Source of the DNA: Sporobolomyces roseus
Lineage: Eukaryota > Basidiomycota > Microbotryomycetes > Sporidiobolales > Sporidiobolaceae
DNA: 64,000 nt
Direction: 5' to 3'
Assembly: GCA_016617785.1 (NCBI GenBank)
Contig: JADILM010000001.1
Span: forward strand, 868,001-932,000
The translations under genes were made by a program, and so were the position numbers. Shown here piece by piece: positions 1-11,504 of the stretch (positions within the stretch are counted from its first letter, which is position 1; the number at the start of each line of letters is the position of its first letter). The notes beneath the pieces were generated by a model. The model searched no databases. It had not been told where the DNA came from and saw only the letters and a program-made list of their open reading frames with translations.

Positions 1-1
1 C

Positions 2-1328
2 GAGCTCAAAGACAGAGAGTCTACTCTACGTGATGAGAAGAGTCAAGAGTACTGGAGCAAGATACAGGACAAGCGTAATGAACGAAGAGAGCGTTACAAC
101 CAGTACGTCGATCGCAATTTGACTAGTCGCTCTCCCGACCTGACCTCAGTATCACAGGTTCTCGATCGAGCTAGAGGAACTAGACTGGAATGACGACGAT
201 CTCGACATTTACGCAAGTCAATACGTTTACAGAGGTTCGAAAGAAGCTCCAACCGTCGCACCTTCAGCAAACCCCAAGAGTGAGCACTTCTCGGCCTCGT
301 CTTCTCGAGAGCGCTAAGTAACGCTCGTGAACCCCACAGTATGGTCGAAATATCTCGCTGAAATCAGGAAAGGTCAAATTCGTCACGATCCTGGTCGAGT
401 TCTACGCAACTCCCTCACGCCTTTCTACCAATCGCTCAAAGCCACCGAATCACCTCGACGCTCTCAGATCTTCCCTTCGCGTGGAGAATTCGAACAACTC
501 CCATCGATCAAGAACTACTGGGAAGGAGAGAAATCATCGGTCATGACGAAGTCGCTATGGCTCAGCATGCTCCCATCAGTCCTCGCAGATCTCGACATTT
601 TCTCTGGAGCTCTACGAGTAGAGGCGATTCGAGCCATTCTCGCCGCTCAGCAAAGGATCTCACTGTCGAAGCTTTCGACTCGTTCAAGCGACTACCCCGA
701 ATCTCGCTATCCTGACGCCTTCTTCGATCTCGCAACTTCGCTCTTCTCCCCGGGATGGGGTGCACGTAGTCACCGCCCGGAGGCCTTTCCCTCGGTCGGG
801 TTCAACGGAGGTTATACTTGGAGAGGCAAGGGAACTTTCAGTCGTCTAGCAGAGAGTCGAACCACGTCAACGATTCAAGCGATTGTTCAAGCAGCAGGTC
901 TCGACTCTGGAGTAGCTACTGCTGCCGATCTCGATGCTCTCGGTCGTCGCTTTACGTGGGATAACGATTCGAGGGTTAATGAGAAAGACAAGCTTCGAAC
1001 GTGGCACGAATTGGTACGCATCTTCTTGTCTTCTTCTTTCCGTACAGCTACGTCGCTGATAATGAGCAAAGCACACTCACAGGTTCGAAGCGTTACTCGA
1101 TTCGGACACAACAAGACAAGGTACAAAGATGGATCTGCGACGACCGAAGTTTCCTACTGGCCTGAAGTCGACACGGACGGCAATACTTACCTCGACGAAA
1201 GTGGAGACGGACCTGGAGAGGTCATCGAGTGCGACGAAGAAGGAGGAGAAGGAAGCGAAAGGCAGAGGAGCGATTCAGAGGAAGTGGGATCAGAGGAAGA
1301 GGGATCAGAGGAAGAGGAAGACGAATAG
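2..1328 (+). CDS. 5'-truncated acidic-tailed protein of unknown function
   Basis: The gene runs in from before the window. Three introns can be read: 103-157 (GTACGT...CTGACC...CACAG), 280-339 (GTGAGC...CACAG) and 1014-1082. The last is 69 nt, a multiple of three without a stop, so an unspliced reading wrongly stays open across it. Splicing joins a charged segment rich in Arg, Lys and Glu at the left edge to a Trp/Leu-rich middle and an Asp/Glu tail. The tail ends in three near-identical GSEEE-type units encoded by a 15-bp-like repeat at about 1277-1318. The GTG at 327 lies in an intron and is not a start. I recognise no domain. An acidic tail is compatible with a nuclear or chromatin role, but that is only a guess. 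Confidence 0.6.
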
Positions 1329-1679
1329 CTTGACAAACATCGCCTGAATTGGGAAGGAAGGAAAGGAAAGAAACAGCTTGCATCATGTCGCGTCACTGTC
1401 AATGAATCGCTTTACCTGCTTACAACTCTGTGTTAACGCTCGCGATGATGAGGAACGAGATTGAGATGCGGAGACGACAAGTCTTTTTGCCGCATCGCGA
1501 TGACGTATGAGAGCCGTTTAAGTAGTGAAAGCGTCGACAGGTTGCAACGATCACTCGAATTCGAAGTGAAGAAGACTTCTCGACGCTGTATTGCGAAATT
1601 TTCAGCTTTTCTCACATTCCCGCTTCGACGTCTCGAGCTTTCTCCTCGGAATCTAGCTTCGTTGGTCTCCTCACGTATT
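1329..1679. other. Intergenic, upstream of the PNK gene
   Basis: This stretch separates the acidic protein from the next ATG. Open frames on both strands lack coding character. I see no RNA gene or clear regulatory motif. It presumably holds the 3' end of the first gene and the promoter and 5' UTR of the second. Confidence 0.4.
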
Positions 1680-3461
1680 ATGACTCTCTCTGACTCTGCT
1701 CGTGCTGTCGCGGACTCGTCCCATCCTCGATTGCGTCCCTCAGATCAAAAGAGACCATCAGGATCGACTGGAGACGCGGGAAGCTGGCTTCCTCTCATTG
1801 GAACCGGTAAAGGATGCGGTCACTATGTCTACGGATCTCCACAAGCAAGTGCGAAGGTCGCAGCTTTCGGTTTGTTTTCGACTTTTCGACTCAAATTGAG
1901 GGTACCAAGCTGACCACACCTGGCGTGTAGATCTCGATGGTACGATTATTCAACCGAAACAAGGTCGCAAGTTTCCGTTCAACGAACGAGATTGGGAGTT
2001 CTTAAGTGATCAAATCGTTCCCAAACTTCGCGAGGCTCATCTTGCAGGGTAAGCGAGCAGCTCTGTCTCTTGAGCGCCCTGACTGACTCGTATGATCGAT
2101 TCCTACAGATACGCGATCGCGCTCATCTCGAATCAAGCTGGAGGACCCAAATTAGCGACAGATTTCGTCAACAAACTCCCCTCGATCTGTCGCAAAATCG
2201 ATATACCTCTTCGAGCGTTCGCTGCTTTCGACTTCAACGAATATAGGAAAGGCTCACCGGCGATATGGTATGCATTCGAAGCGTTATTCAACGAGGGAAT
2301 CGCAGTCGGTTCGTTGAAACCTGCTCGGCTCAAAGCGTCTTTGCTCACTCATTCGCGCGACAAGCAGATTACGCATCTTCGTTCTATGTCGGAGATGCTG
2401 CGGGGCGACCAGGAGATCACAATGATACAGATCGGAGCGAGTCCTATTTCTCCCGCCCAGTGTCGTCTCGACGTTTCTCTCTCGCTGACAACCTGTCTTC
2501 GCGGTCGCAGAATTCGCTCACAATTGCGGTCTACCTTTCTTCACACCCGAAGAATACTTCCGAGGTCAACCTCCAGATCCAAATTGGAAGTTCTACGGTT
2601 TCGATGCGAGGACGTACTCTCCCACTCGTGAGTCGAGCGTAGCTTATCGGTCGTACTCACTCAAGCTCATCACTTCGCTTGAGACACAGTACCTCTCGAG
2701 ACTGTTACCGAGTCGCCCAAATCGTCAAAGACTGGATGCAGCCTCAACGAGTTTGGAGAACCTCTCGAAATCGTCGTTCTCGTTGGTAGCCCTGCCAGTG
2801 GGAAGACGTTCTACTACGATAAGTACCTACGCCCACAAGGTTACGTATCACTCGTGAGTCTTTTTGCACGTTCGAAGAAACAACCGAAACGAGCTGTTCC
2901 AAATCCCGCTTTTCCCCCAGAATCCATCTCTCTTCAAGTCTCCCTCTGCTGCTCTCGAAGCACTCACGACTCATCTCACCAACGGGAGATCAATCGTCAT
3001 CGACGCTGTTCACGCGACAGTCCCTTCACGTCTCGCCTATCGCGAAGCTCTCGTCCACTTCTCCCAGGCCAGTGGTATCAGACCGCTCTTCAAGTGCATC
3101 TACTTCGAATGTGATCTTGAACTCGTCAAACACAACTCGGTCTATCGAGCGCTGTATGGGAGCGGGGAGGAGAGGAAGGATGTGATTGAATTGACGATTC
3201 TCAAGGACTTCGAGAGAAGATTTCAGCCGCCCTCGTTCAGAGAAGGTAAGACCTCGCTTGATCGAACACCGCCGCTTTCTCGAAGCCTATACTGACGAGT
3301 CGATGTGTTGTTTTCCAGGTTTCGACGTGATTGAGACTCGACAGTTTGCGTTTGAGGGAACTGAGGAAGAGCGAAAGAATTGGGACAAGTGGTTGGGAGA
3401 CGTGTACCCTGGTAAAGCGATGAAGCACGCGGTCAAGGCGGAAAAGGGAGGGAGGAGGTGA
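1680..3461 (+). CDS. PNK1: Bifunctional polynucleotide 5'-kinase / 3'-phosphatase
   Basis: The enzyme restores 5'-phosphate and 3'-hydroxyl ends at DNA breaks, so it acts in nuclear single- and double-strand break repair. After splicing, the HAD phosphatase core appears first: KVAAFDLDGTI across intron 1870-1930 (nucleophile motif DxDGT), then the ISNQAG segment and FYVGDAAGRPGDHNDTDR. The kinase domain follows with P-loop GSPASGKT near 2800 and SIVIDAVHATVPSRLAYR, as in PNKP enzymes. Introns at 1870-1930, 2049-2108, 2309-2367 and further downstream all restore family-conserved sequence. The ATG at 1680 is in frame and gives a short N-terminal extension. No FHA domain is present, as in the S. 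pombe enzyme. The C-terminal part ends in a basic tail. It is convergent with DIB1 downstream. Confidence 0.93.
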
Positions 3462-3682
3462 GGAAGAGGTGAGGTCGATATCCGGAAGGAGTAGCGTTAT
3501 CGTTCGTAATTTATCTCTACTTTCGAACTGTGTGAACACCTATTCGTCCACGGTGCGATAGTTGAAGATCTGAGAGAGAGCAGCTCGGACGTCGCGAAGC
3601 TCAGCGGATCTCGAGGAAATGACTCGGAATGCAGAAATTGATGTTTACAACAAGGGGACATGCGAGATCAAGGAGAAGAGCT

Positions 3683-4516
3683 CTAGTACTTGAGCCGAGT
3701 CGAGTAATCTGTATGTCTCTCTCGTCAGTCAATCATGCGAACTGTGGCTGATGGACAGAGAAGCAGACATACCTTTCGGACTAACGACCAAACCCCTTCC
3801 TTTCGCTGCACCTCGGTAGACAGTCTCGATGATATCAATGAGCTGTACATAAGCAACACGCCACGTTAGTCTCGTCGTCGCATGACCCAAGTGTCGATGT
3901 TGCTTACCTCTTGCTTGTTGTCCATCGCCCAATTAATCTTGTTGTTGTTACCTGTTCCCAAATCTACCATGATATGCTTGTTGCCTGTGTTTCGCCCTTC
4001 AACGATCAGCTGGTAATTCGAACGATCAATGAAGAGGAAGGAAACGAACGGTAGAAGAACATTGTCGTGCAATCATCGTATAATTCGTACATCTACGTTT
4101 CCTCGCCCAAATTCAGCTCGTTCTAAGTCAGACAGTCTGAGTCAAGGCAAAGAGACGTACCTTTGTGAAATCTGGTACTTGAGTAACATCGCAAGTGTCT
4201 GTCGCAAACGAACTGAGGGTTAGCCAAATCGACTCTCGCTAGTTTGAGACAGACGGAATGACTTACAGATGACAGCAAAGTTCTTCACTTTCTCCGAGAT
4301 TCCAAACAGTGACTCGTCGTGAACCATACATTGATCATTCTACGACATTCGATTTGATGCGAAATGCGAGCAAAGTCAGTCAATGGAGGCTAAGGAAAGG
4401 AGGGAGAGACTCACGTAATCATGCCCAAATCTGATTACTACCACTCGTGATTCCTCTGCTAGGATAGCTTGATCTACGTGCCATCCTGAGACGAGTTTGG
4501 GGAGGAAAGCTGCCAT
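3683..4516 (-). CDS. DIB1: Dib1/Dim1 thioredoxin-like U5 snRNP protein
   Basis: This is a small thioredoxin-fold component of the U4/U6.U5 tri-snRNP, needed for pre-mRNA splicing. Reading the minus strand from the ATG at 4516 gives LVSGWHVDQAIL, VVVIRFGHDY, SEKVKNFAVI and QVPDFTK. These are followed by MYELYDDCTTMFFYR, NKHIMVDLGTGNNNKINWAM and IDIIETVYRGAAKGRGLVVS, ending DYSTRLKY. This matches the roughly 142-residue Dib1/Dim1 family end to end. At least five introns interrupt it. The last one ends just before the DYSTRLKY exon, whose TAG is at 3683-3685. The start lies 185 bp from the divergent WD40 gene, so the two probably share a promoter region. Confidence 0.95.
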
Positions 4517-4701
4517 TCAACCGAGAGAGGATGGGTCGGAGTTCTGGAGGGCTCGAGGGGTAGAATAAGCTTATGGATGTAGTTCTAGCCGAGTCTAGTA
4601 GCAGTAGAGGTAGTTGTTAGATTGAGCGGTGCTGTGTAAGATGAAGAAAGTTGAGATTCGTTTCTCGCTCTCTTCATTCACTTCGAGGTACAGCGTACAA
4701 C

Positions 4702-6491
4702 ATGTCGTTGACCACAGATGACAGTAAACTATTCAAATCAGACGCGCAACACAGAAAGTAAGTCCTCTTCTCTTTCTCTCTCTTTCTTCCCTCGCTGTTC
4801 GCTCAACTTCGACCTCCCTCCTTTCTTCGTTACACAGAGCGGCTATCCGAGAAGCAAGGGCAGAAGCATTACAAAATATAGGGAACCCTATACAATTACC
4901 GACTAAACCGTTGAGGGTCAGAGTGAGGCAGAATCAGGAGAAAGGCAAAGAACCTGATGCTTGGATCGCAGAGAGTGGATTCGTAGTCAGGAGAATAGGA
5001 CTAGAGGTGAGTCGCAAATCTTGATCATCCGGCACGAGAAGACCGCTCATGAAATCTAGTTTTGTGCGACTCAAGTCAGGGAAAACGAAACAAATCTATC
5101 GTGGACATTGTGGACCCGTCACTTCACTCGACTTTTACACTACCAGAACAACGAAACGTGAATTGATGATCAGTGGCTCATGGGACAAGAGTTTCCGGAT
5201 ATGGGATATACAAGTGAGGCGCATTTCTCGCAACTTGTCCTCTCGAGCGCCATCTCAACTCCCCCTTTGACGTCTACAGACGAAAGCATCTATTTCGACA
5301 ACGGTAGCTCACATCGATTTCATCAAGACTCTAGTAGTGATTCCAGAATTCGACATACTCGTCACTGCATCCTCTGACAGAGACATCCGAATCTGGGATC
5401 TCTCTTCCCTCGACTCTTTCGACTACTCGACTCTCTCCAATTCGCCTGCTCAATCTACAAAAGACTCTCAGTCAACTTCTTCCGAAACGACACCGAAACA
5501 AGGTGCCGCACCACCTTCCGCCGTTTCTCACGCGCCATTACCTTTGCTTCTCATCCTCAAATCCCACACTCGACCTATCGAACAACTCGCTTATTTCCCT
5601 ATTCCCACATCATCATCTCCCGATGCTGCACCAAGAACAGATAAGGTCGGATTGGTCTCGGTTGACTCGATGGGCGTACTCAAGATTTGGGAACTGACGA
5701 GAGATGGGCAAGGCGGAGGGAAGAGTCTGAAGGGTGTGGAGAAGACGAGCGTTAGACATCATGAATTAGCAATTTATGATCTGGTTATTGGTCCAGAAGG
5801 TGAAATTTGGACTGGTAAGTTTCAGCTTCTCTCTCGAAATCATTCGAAGTTTCCCACGGACGTTCGCACGCCCGGTTTCATAAGCTCTAGCTCAGAGAAC
5901 AACAAAATACTGAATCGGATTTCCATCTCCTTCGCAGCTTCCGCCGACAATTCGGTACTTCTTTCATCTTTCTCCCCCTCCGACCTCTCTCTCCCACCAA
6001 CACCAGTTCTGCGGATCCCTCACCCAACGCAAACTCGTGCTCTCCTCTCTCTCCCAATTTCAGTACCGACTCTACAAGCCCCTTACCTCCTCACGACCTC
6101 CTCCGACGAGTTGATCCGAATTTTCGATCTCAACTCTGACTCTCTCGAGCCTTCTCCCCAACGTGAAGAACGACGTCAATGGAAAGGACTGTCTGGGTTG
6201 AAAGAGGGTGACGAACTCTCCGGTTGCGTGAGGGAGATCGAAGGGCACACGAACGAAGTCGTTTCGTTATCGAGTTATTTGTTGGAGAACGACGAGGGGA
6301 GGAAAGAGGTTTGGATTTTGAGTGCTGGATTGGACGGGACGTTGAGGAGGTGGAAATGGACAGAGATGCTCGAAGAGAAGAGGGAGAAATTGGTACTGAT
6401 TGAAGTAAACCAGGACGAGGAGGAGGTCAAAGAGAGTTTGTTGACGGAGGAAGAGGAGAGGGAATTGGAGGAATTGATGGCCGACGACTAG
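4702..6491 (+). CDS. WD40-repeat protein of unknown function
   Basis: The ATG at 4702 opens MSLTTDDSKLFKSDAQHRK, followed by an intron. Later exons encode several WD40 blades: IYRGHCGPVTSLDF...SGSWDKSFRIWDIQ, then LVTASSDRDIRIWDLSSLD, LKSHTRPIEQLAYF...LVSVDSMGVLKIWEL and IEGHTNEVVSLSS...ILSAGLDGTLRRWKW. The C terminus is Glu-rich and probably disordered. Intron 5815-5937 is 123 nt, a multiple of three and stop-free, so an unspliced reading wrongly includes it. The junction near 5090 needs an unusual AAG acceptor to keep frame and is the weakest splice call. WD40 proteins are usually scaffolds, and nothing here identifies the complex. Confidence 0.8.
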
Positions 6492-6816
6492 AGCGAAATA
6501 GCAACTCTTAAAACTCGGTACGACGATGCAAAGCACAGTCTGACTGATTAGATTTGATCGTCGCCCGGAGTTTGGTCGACGGAGACTAACGGATCTTTCG
6601 AAATTCAGACGATTTCTGTCCTCTCTCCTAGACAGTTCCTGAGTGTTTCTCTCGCGGTTAATCATATCCCTCTGCTTACTCTGGCTCAGTCGAGCGTATA
6701 CCAAGACGTCGAGCTTGAGCGAAATTGCGAAACACTGCTCCGCTTTTTCAGAACTTTTTTTTGGCAGAGAGAACCCATCTTCAGCTCTCACTCAACTCTG
6801 AACACCAAACTCGACC

Positions 6817-9081
6817 ATGGCAGCATTAGCACCTCCCGCTGGATCTAGTAGCATCGACCAACTCGCTCCAGGACAGCTCGCCGACTCTATCGTTCAATCT
6901 TTTGACTCTATTCTCATCTTGGACTTTGGTCAGTCTCTATCACAGTCTACCTCTAGAAGGAAGAGCTGTACTGAATAAGAGTACATGCTTGTATAGGATC
7001 GCAATACTCTCACTTGATCGTACGAAGATGTCGAGAATTCAATGTTTATTGTGAAATGCTTCCTTGCACTCAGAAACTCTCTGAACTCAAGTGGAAACCA
7101 AAGGGTGAGCCCTTTCAATGCTTCTCGTAGCTGTATGTGAGCTGACAAGAGCGCTGATTCGATAGGTATCATCCTTTCTGGTTCACCTTTCTCGGTTTAC
7201 GAAAAGGATGCTCCTCGAGTCGATCCCGATGTTTACACTGCTGGTGTACCCGTTCTCGGTATATGCTACGGTCTCCAAGTGAGTCCCACATCTCATCGTC
7301 ACTCGCAATTAAGTAAAGCTAATTTCGAAAGTTGTCCTTAGGAAACCGCAAACTACTTTGGAGCTCGTGTAGAGGCATCAGATCACCGAGAGTACGGTGA
7401 AGCTATCATCAAGGTCGAAGTTCAACCCGAATCTGCCCCCAAGCACTTGAACAAGCTCTTTGAAGGCATCCCTATCGAATCTCCCGTACGTTCCCTGCCT
7501 CTCTTCCTGGTCTTTCTTTCACGCGAACTCATTTCGTTCTATTCTCTGTAGGTTTGGATGTCCCACTCTGATCGATTACACTCCCTCCCCGAAGGTTTCA
7601 CCATCATCGCAACGACTGAATCCGCTCCTTTCGCTGCTATCGCCCACAACGAGAAACCCATCTACGGAATCCAGTTCCACCCCGAAGTTACCCATTCATT
7701 GAAAGGAAAGGATGTGTTGAGGAGATTCATCTTGAATATTTGCGATTGCAAACAAGAATGGACTATGGCGAGTTTTTCCTTTTCTTTCTGCGATTCGCAA
7801 ACTGCTTTCTTTCGCTAACCTGGTTGCGGTGTATAGGATGCCTTCATCGACAAAGAGATTGAACGAATTCGTCAGCTCGTTGGACCCAAGGGACAGGTCA
7901 TTGGAGCTGTTAGTGGAGGAGTAGATTCATCAGTTGCTGCCAAGTTGATGCAAGTAGCTATCGGTGATCGGTCAGTTCTCATCTCAATTACTGTCGAGTC
8001 GGATAAGAGACTTACAGAGTGATGAGACTATCGATAGATTCCACGCCATCATGGTCGACAACGGAGTTCTCCGAATGAACGAAGCTGCTCAAGTTCACAA
8101 GATGCTCTGCGAAGATCTCGGTGTCAACCTCACCGTCATCGACTCTTCCGATCTCTTCTTGGGCAAACTCGAAGGTATCACCGACCCAGAACAGAAACGA
8201 AAGATTATCGGAAATACCTTCATCGAAGTGTTCGAGGAGGAGGCGGCGAAATTGGAGAAGAAGGTCAAGGATGCAGGAGGAGAAGGAGGAGAGATTGAAT
8301 GGCTCTTACAAGGTACTCTGTACCCCGATGTTATCGAGAGTATCTCGTTCAAGGGCCCGAGTGCGACAATCAAGACTCATCACAACGTCGGTGGATTGTT
8401 GGACGATATGAAGTTGAAGTTGATTGAACCTCTGAGGGAACTCTTCAAGGGTATGTCCAAACTGGGTCTCTCTTACTCAGGCTTCCGCTCACCTTCTCTT
8501 CTCGAATTCAGACGAAGTTCGAGCTCTCGGACGACTCCTTCACATTCCTGAACATCTCGTTATGCGACACCCTTTCCCCGGACCTGGACTCGCCATCCGT
8601 ATTCTGGGAGAGATCACTCGGTCCCAAGTCGCGATCGCACAACACGCCGATGCTATCTTCATCGAAGAAATCCGAAAAGCTGGTCTTTACGATCAAATCT
8701 CTCAAGCTTTCGCTGCTCTCTTACCTGTCAAGGCTGTCGGTGTTCAAGGTGACCGAAGAACATACGAACAGGTGCGTTTGTCCCCCTCTCCTACTTCCCG
8801 AATCTTTCGACTGATGATTGAACTCTCCTCCACTTTCAGGTCATCTGCCTCCGAGCAGTCAAGACTGAAGACTTCATGACCGCCGATTGGTTCGACTTCC
8901 CTCACGCCGTTCTCCGAAAGATCTCTTCCCGAATCACGAACGAAGTGAACGGAATCAACCGAGTGACGATGGATATCACTTCGAAACCTCCTGGAACTGT
9001 TGGTGAGTCGTCCTCTCTCACTCTCAATCTTATAACCTCGAGGACTGACGCTCGCTGTGACGGCAAACAGAATGGCTATAG
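6817..9081 (+). CDS. GUA1: GMP synthase (glutamine-hydrolysing)
   Basis: It converts XMP to GMP with glutamine and ATP, the last step of guanine nucleotide synthesis in the cytosol. The class I glutamine amidotransferase domain comes first: [15 protein letters not shown], oxyanion and nucleophile region VLGICYGLQ (catalytic Cys), and QFHPEVTHS (catalytic His). The ATP pyrophosphatase P-loop [13 protein letters not shown] follows, then the C-terminal dimerisation domain with [16 protein letters not shown] and a KPPGTVEWL end. At least seven introns are seen. The start ATG at 6817 sits in CCATGG, a strong context, and gives an N-terminal leader of about 30 residues before the glutaminase domain. 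The stop is TAG at 9079-9081. It is convergent with the next gene. Confidence 0.97.
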
Positions 9082-9255
9082 AGATCTTGAACGAACTAGA
9101 CTTGTATTTCTATCTATTACTCTCAGAGTCATCTTCAGTCTCGTTTGCGAGCCGATACGAAAGTGAGAGAGGGAACGAAGCCTTGCACGAACAAAGAGGA
9201 GGGCAGAGGGTAGGAAAGAGAGAAAGTAGTGGGATAAAAGGGAATGAGGGGCTGA

Positions 9256-10371
9256 TCAGAAGAGAGCACGGGAGGCAGCGTGAGATTGACGATAGACTGC
9301 AGATTGACGAGGCGAGAGCTTGACTTGACCAAGAGAGTGCGAGCGAGTGGGAGAATCCTCGTTCAAGGCCTGGGCAACAGGCGAAAGGTCAGACTTCATC
9401 ATCGACGCGTAACTCGGATAGCTTACCTCCCAGTGATCGGCGCTCCTCCAGAAGTCAGGGTCGGTAGGATCGAGATGGCCCTGATCGGGTGCCCTTTCGC
9501 CTTCGTATTCGTGTGCTTCGTCAACGGGTGCCTCCTGAGGTTCCGCAATTCCAGACTGCGAGGCCTTCAAATTTCGCTCACGAGCTCTGCGCTGGCGTTG
9601 TAGCTCAGATTTACGTTGGCGTGCAAGGCCGCGATTCTTGGCCTTTTCGACTTCGGGTTCTTCAACTTCTTCTCGGGCTACTGCACTTGCAGATTGCTCG
9701 GCGAGCTCAGGGTATCTACGCGCGTGTCGTAGACGATTGTAGTGGTCGCGCTTAGCCTTCTCAGCGGCCTCGTAAGCTTTGATGCGCGCAGAATCTCCAC
9801 TGGCGTAAACCTGAAGAAAGTCAAGGTCAGCTGAATCGGAGCTTCCTCCAAAGGAGAACAAAGTAAACAGACAGCTTCCTTTTCGGCCAGCTCTCGTGCT
9901 TTCCTCCTAGGGTAGTCATTCTGACGTTGCTTCGAGTCTTCCTCGGGCTATCGAACGAGTTCAGAAGACTTGGTGTACATCGTGCGGAAAAGGAAAGAAA
10001 CGGACTGACTTTCTCCATTCGATAGTTCCTACGATTTTCGGCTGCGTCGGCGAGTTCACGTTCGCGCTCCTTGAGCAGCTCTTCTTGTTCTTTTGTTGCA
10101 GTCCCATCGGCGATGGCGGCTTTTGCGTCGTCAAGCAACTATGCAGCCGAATCGATCAGCCAGGAGGGAAAAAGACCCTGATCGCTTCACTGACCTTGTT
10201 CTTCACATCACGCTGAGCTGCACGGGTCCTATTATGGGCGGTATTTGCGGCAACGCGTGCTTCTTCCCGCTCTGAGGCTGTTTGCTCAGCGCGCTTCTTT
10301 TGACGGCGTGCAGTCTGTGCTGCGTTGCGCGCGAGACGTTCTTCTTCGCTGATCCGACCGCGTGGTGGCAT
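9256..10371 (-). CDS. Highly charged Arg/Glu-rich coiled-coil protein, unknown
   Basis: The minus-strand ATG at 10371 opens MPPRGRISEEERLARNAAQ, followed by long Ala/Arg/Glu/Lys runs such as TARRQKKRAEQTASEREEAR and ARQRKSELQRQRRARERN. These suggest an extended helix or coiled coil. Introns are visible after VKNK, around 10000, and before VYASGDSARI. A 57-nt, multiple-of-three intron (GTAAGC...CTGAC...CAG) near 9370-9430 is read through if not spliced. The C terminus is Ser/Arg-rich and ends near 9256. The basic repeat style recalls the variable N-terminal segments found beside some Helitron-type transposon proteins, but no helicase or Rep domain is present. A host nucleic-acid-binding protein is equally possible. 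Confidence 0.6.
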
Positions 10372-11504
10372 CTTGCTGTTTGAACGAGTGATAGAGAGAA
10401 GGAAGGAAGAGAGAGAGGGGATGGAACGCTGGGTAGCAACCTTCTTCGGGTTTAGATGAAGCTCGGTTTGTCCGGTTTAGATTAGTCTCAGCTCCGTCTC
10501 CCAGGATATTTCAGTCTATCGCGCACGTCATTGATCGCTGAGCTCAGGCCGACAGAAAGGACACAGAAAGGAGTGGGTAGAAGGTACGTGAAATGTTTGA
10601 GGAGAACTTAGAAGGAATGGAATCGGGTTCGAGCGGAAGCAATGGCGGAGAGATAGACGTGACCTAAGCAGCAGTTGGTAGTTTAGCTGGAGGAGCCATT
10701 TTGCGAGCGGGACACTAGGCGAGTAATCGATGTGGATGTTGGAGGAAGAGAATCGGTCTGACGGAGGCAGAGAGACGAGATGATTTAGTGAGCGTATCGC
10801 TACGAGTGACGAAGGAGACGTCTTGAGCTATCTGCTGGACTTTGCATGTTGTAAGATAGAGAACCGTCTTGATAGCGAGAGAGCGAGAGATTCGTTCGTC
10901 TTGAAACAGTTTGAACGCGATGAAATCTTCTTGAGCTTGAGTTGTCGAGTCGATATGCCTGATCTTGATGCCTGAGCGAGTCGGTGGCGAGCTCAGCTCT
11001 CTCCACCTCCTCCCCCTCGTCCCTAACTCCTTGCATTTCAACTAATCATCAAACTCGATCTTTTCGATACTCTTTACTAGCCTGGCCGATTCCTGGTAGC
11101 AACGTAACCAAAACTCGTTCGTATAGTCAAGAGACTGCCTCGGAGTTTGGTTACGTGCTAGCGACTTGGGCTGAGAGGCTTAGTAAAGGTCGAGAAGATC
11201 AAAGTTGAGAGGATAGAAGAGGGAGGAGGAAGTGTGGGACGTTTCCGCGCCTCGCCTTGGATATTGCTGTTGACTGTCGATGCTGTGGACTGAGTTCCGA
11301 AGCGATATGAGAGTTGAAAGGTTATGGTAAGAGGGAAAGAAACGAAATGAATCTTTCACTCCTGACACTACTTGACCAACTCACCGAGACACTCTGTACG
11401 CTACAGTGGCACTTCTCAGACCACTCAAATACACCCTACGACTTGGTTCAACCCGATCGACTCGCTTGAAGCTCTCAAATCCTTTCATCGTTCAACCTCT
11501 CAAG
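10372..11504. other. Gene-poor stretch with an unresolved minus-strand candidate
   Basis: This 1.1 kb lies between two divergent genes. On the minus strand around 10640-11041 one frame encodes AQEDFIAFKLFQDERISRSL and KTVLYLTTCKVQQIAQ, which looks coding. A GTCTCC...CTCAC...GTCAG intron could join it to a short Ser-rich end. I find no in-frame ATG: the only nearby ATG at 11036 is in another frame and stops after about 78 codons. A small spliced gene is possible but cannot be proved from sequence. No tRNA or known ncRNA pattern was seen. Confidence 0.25.

Noticed and set aside
327..339. GTG-started ORF at 327 as the beginning of the first gene
   Set aside because: The GTG lies inside intron 280-339. 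Coding sequence continues from the left edge of the window through two splice junctions.
10615..10650. tRNA-like B-box GGTTCGAGC near 10626
   Set aside because: The sequence does not complete a B box, and no matching A box or cloverleaf stems are visible around it.
11406..11504. N-terminal extension of the NAXE gene from 11406
   Set aside because: It would need a GTG start. The first ATG (11505) gives a complete protein with a suitable leader.
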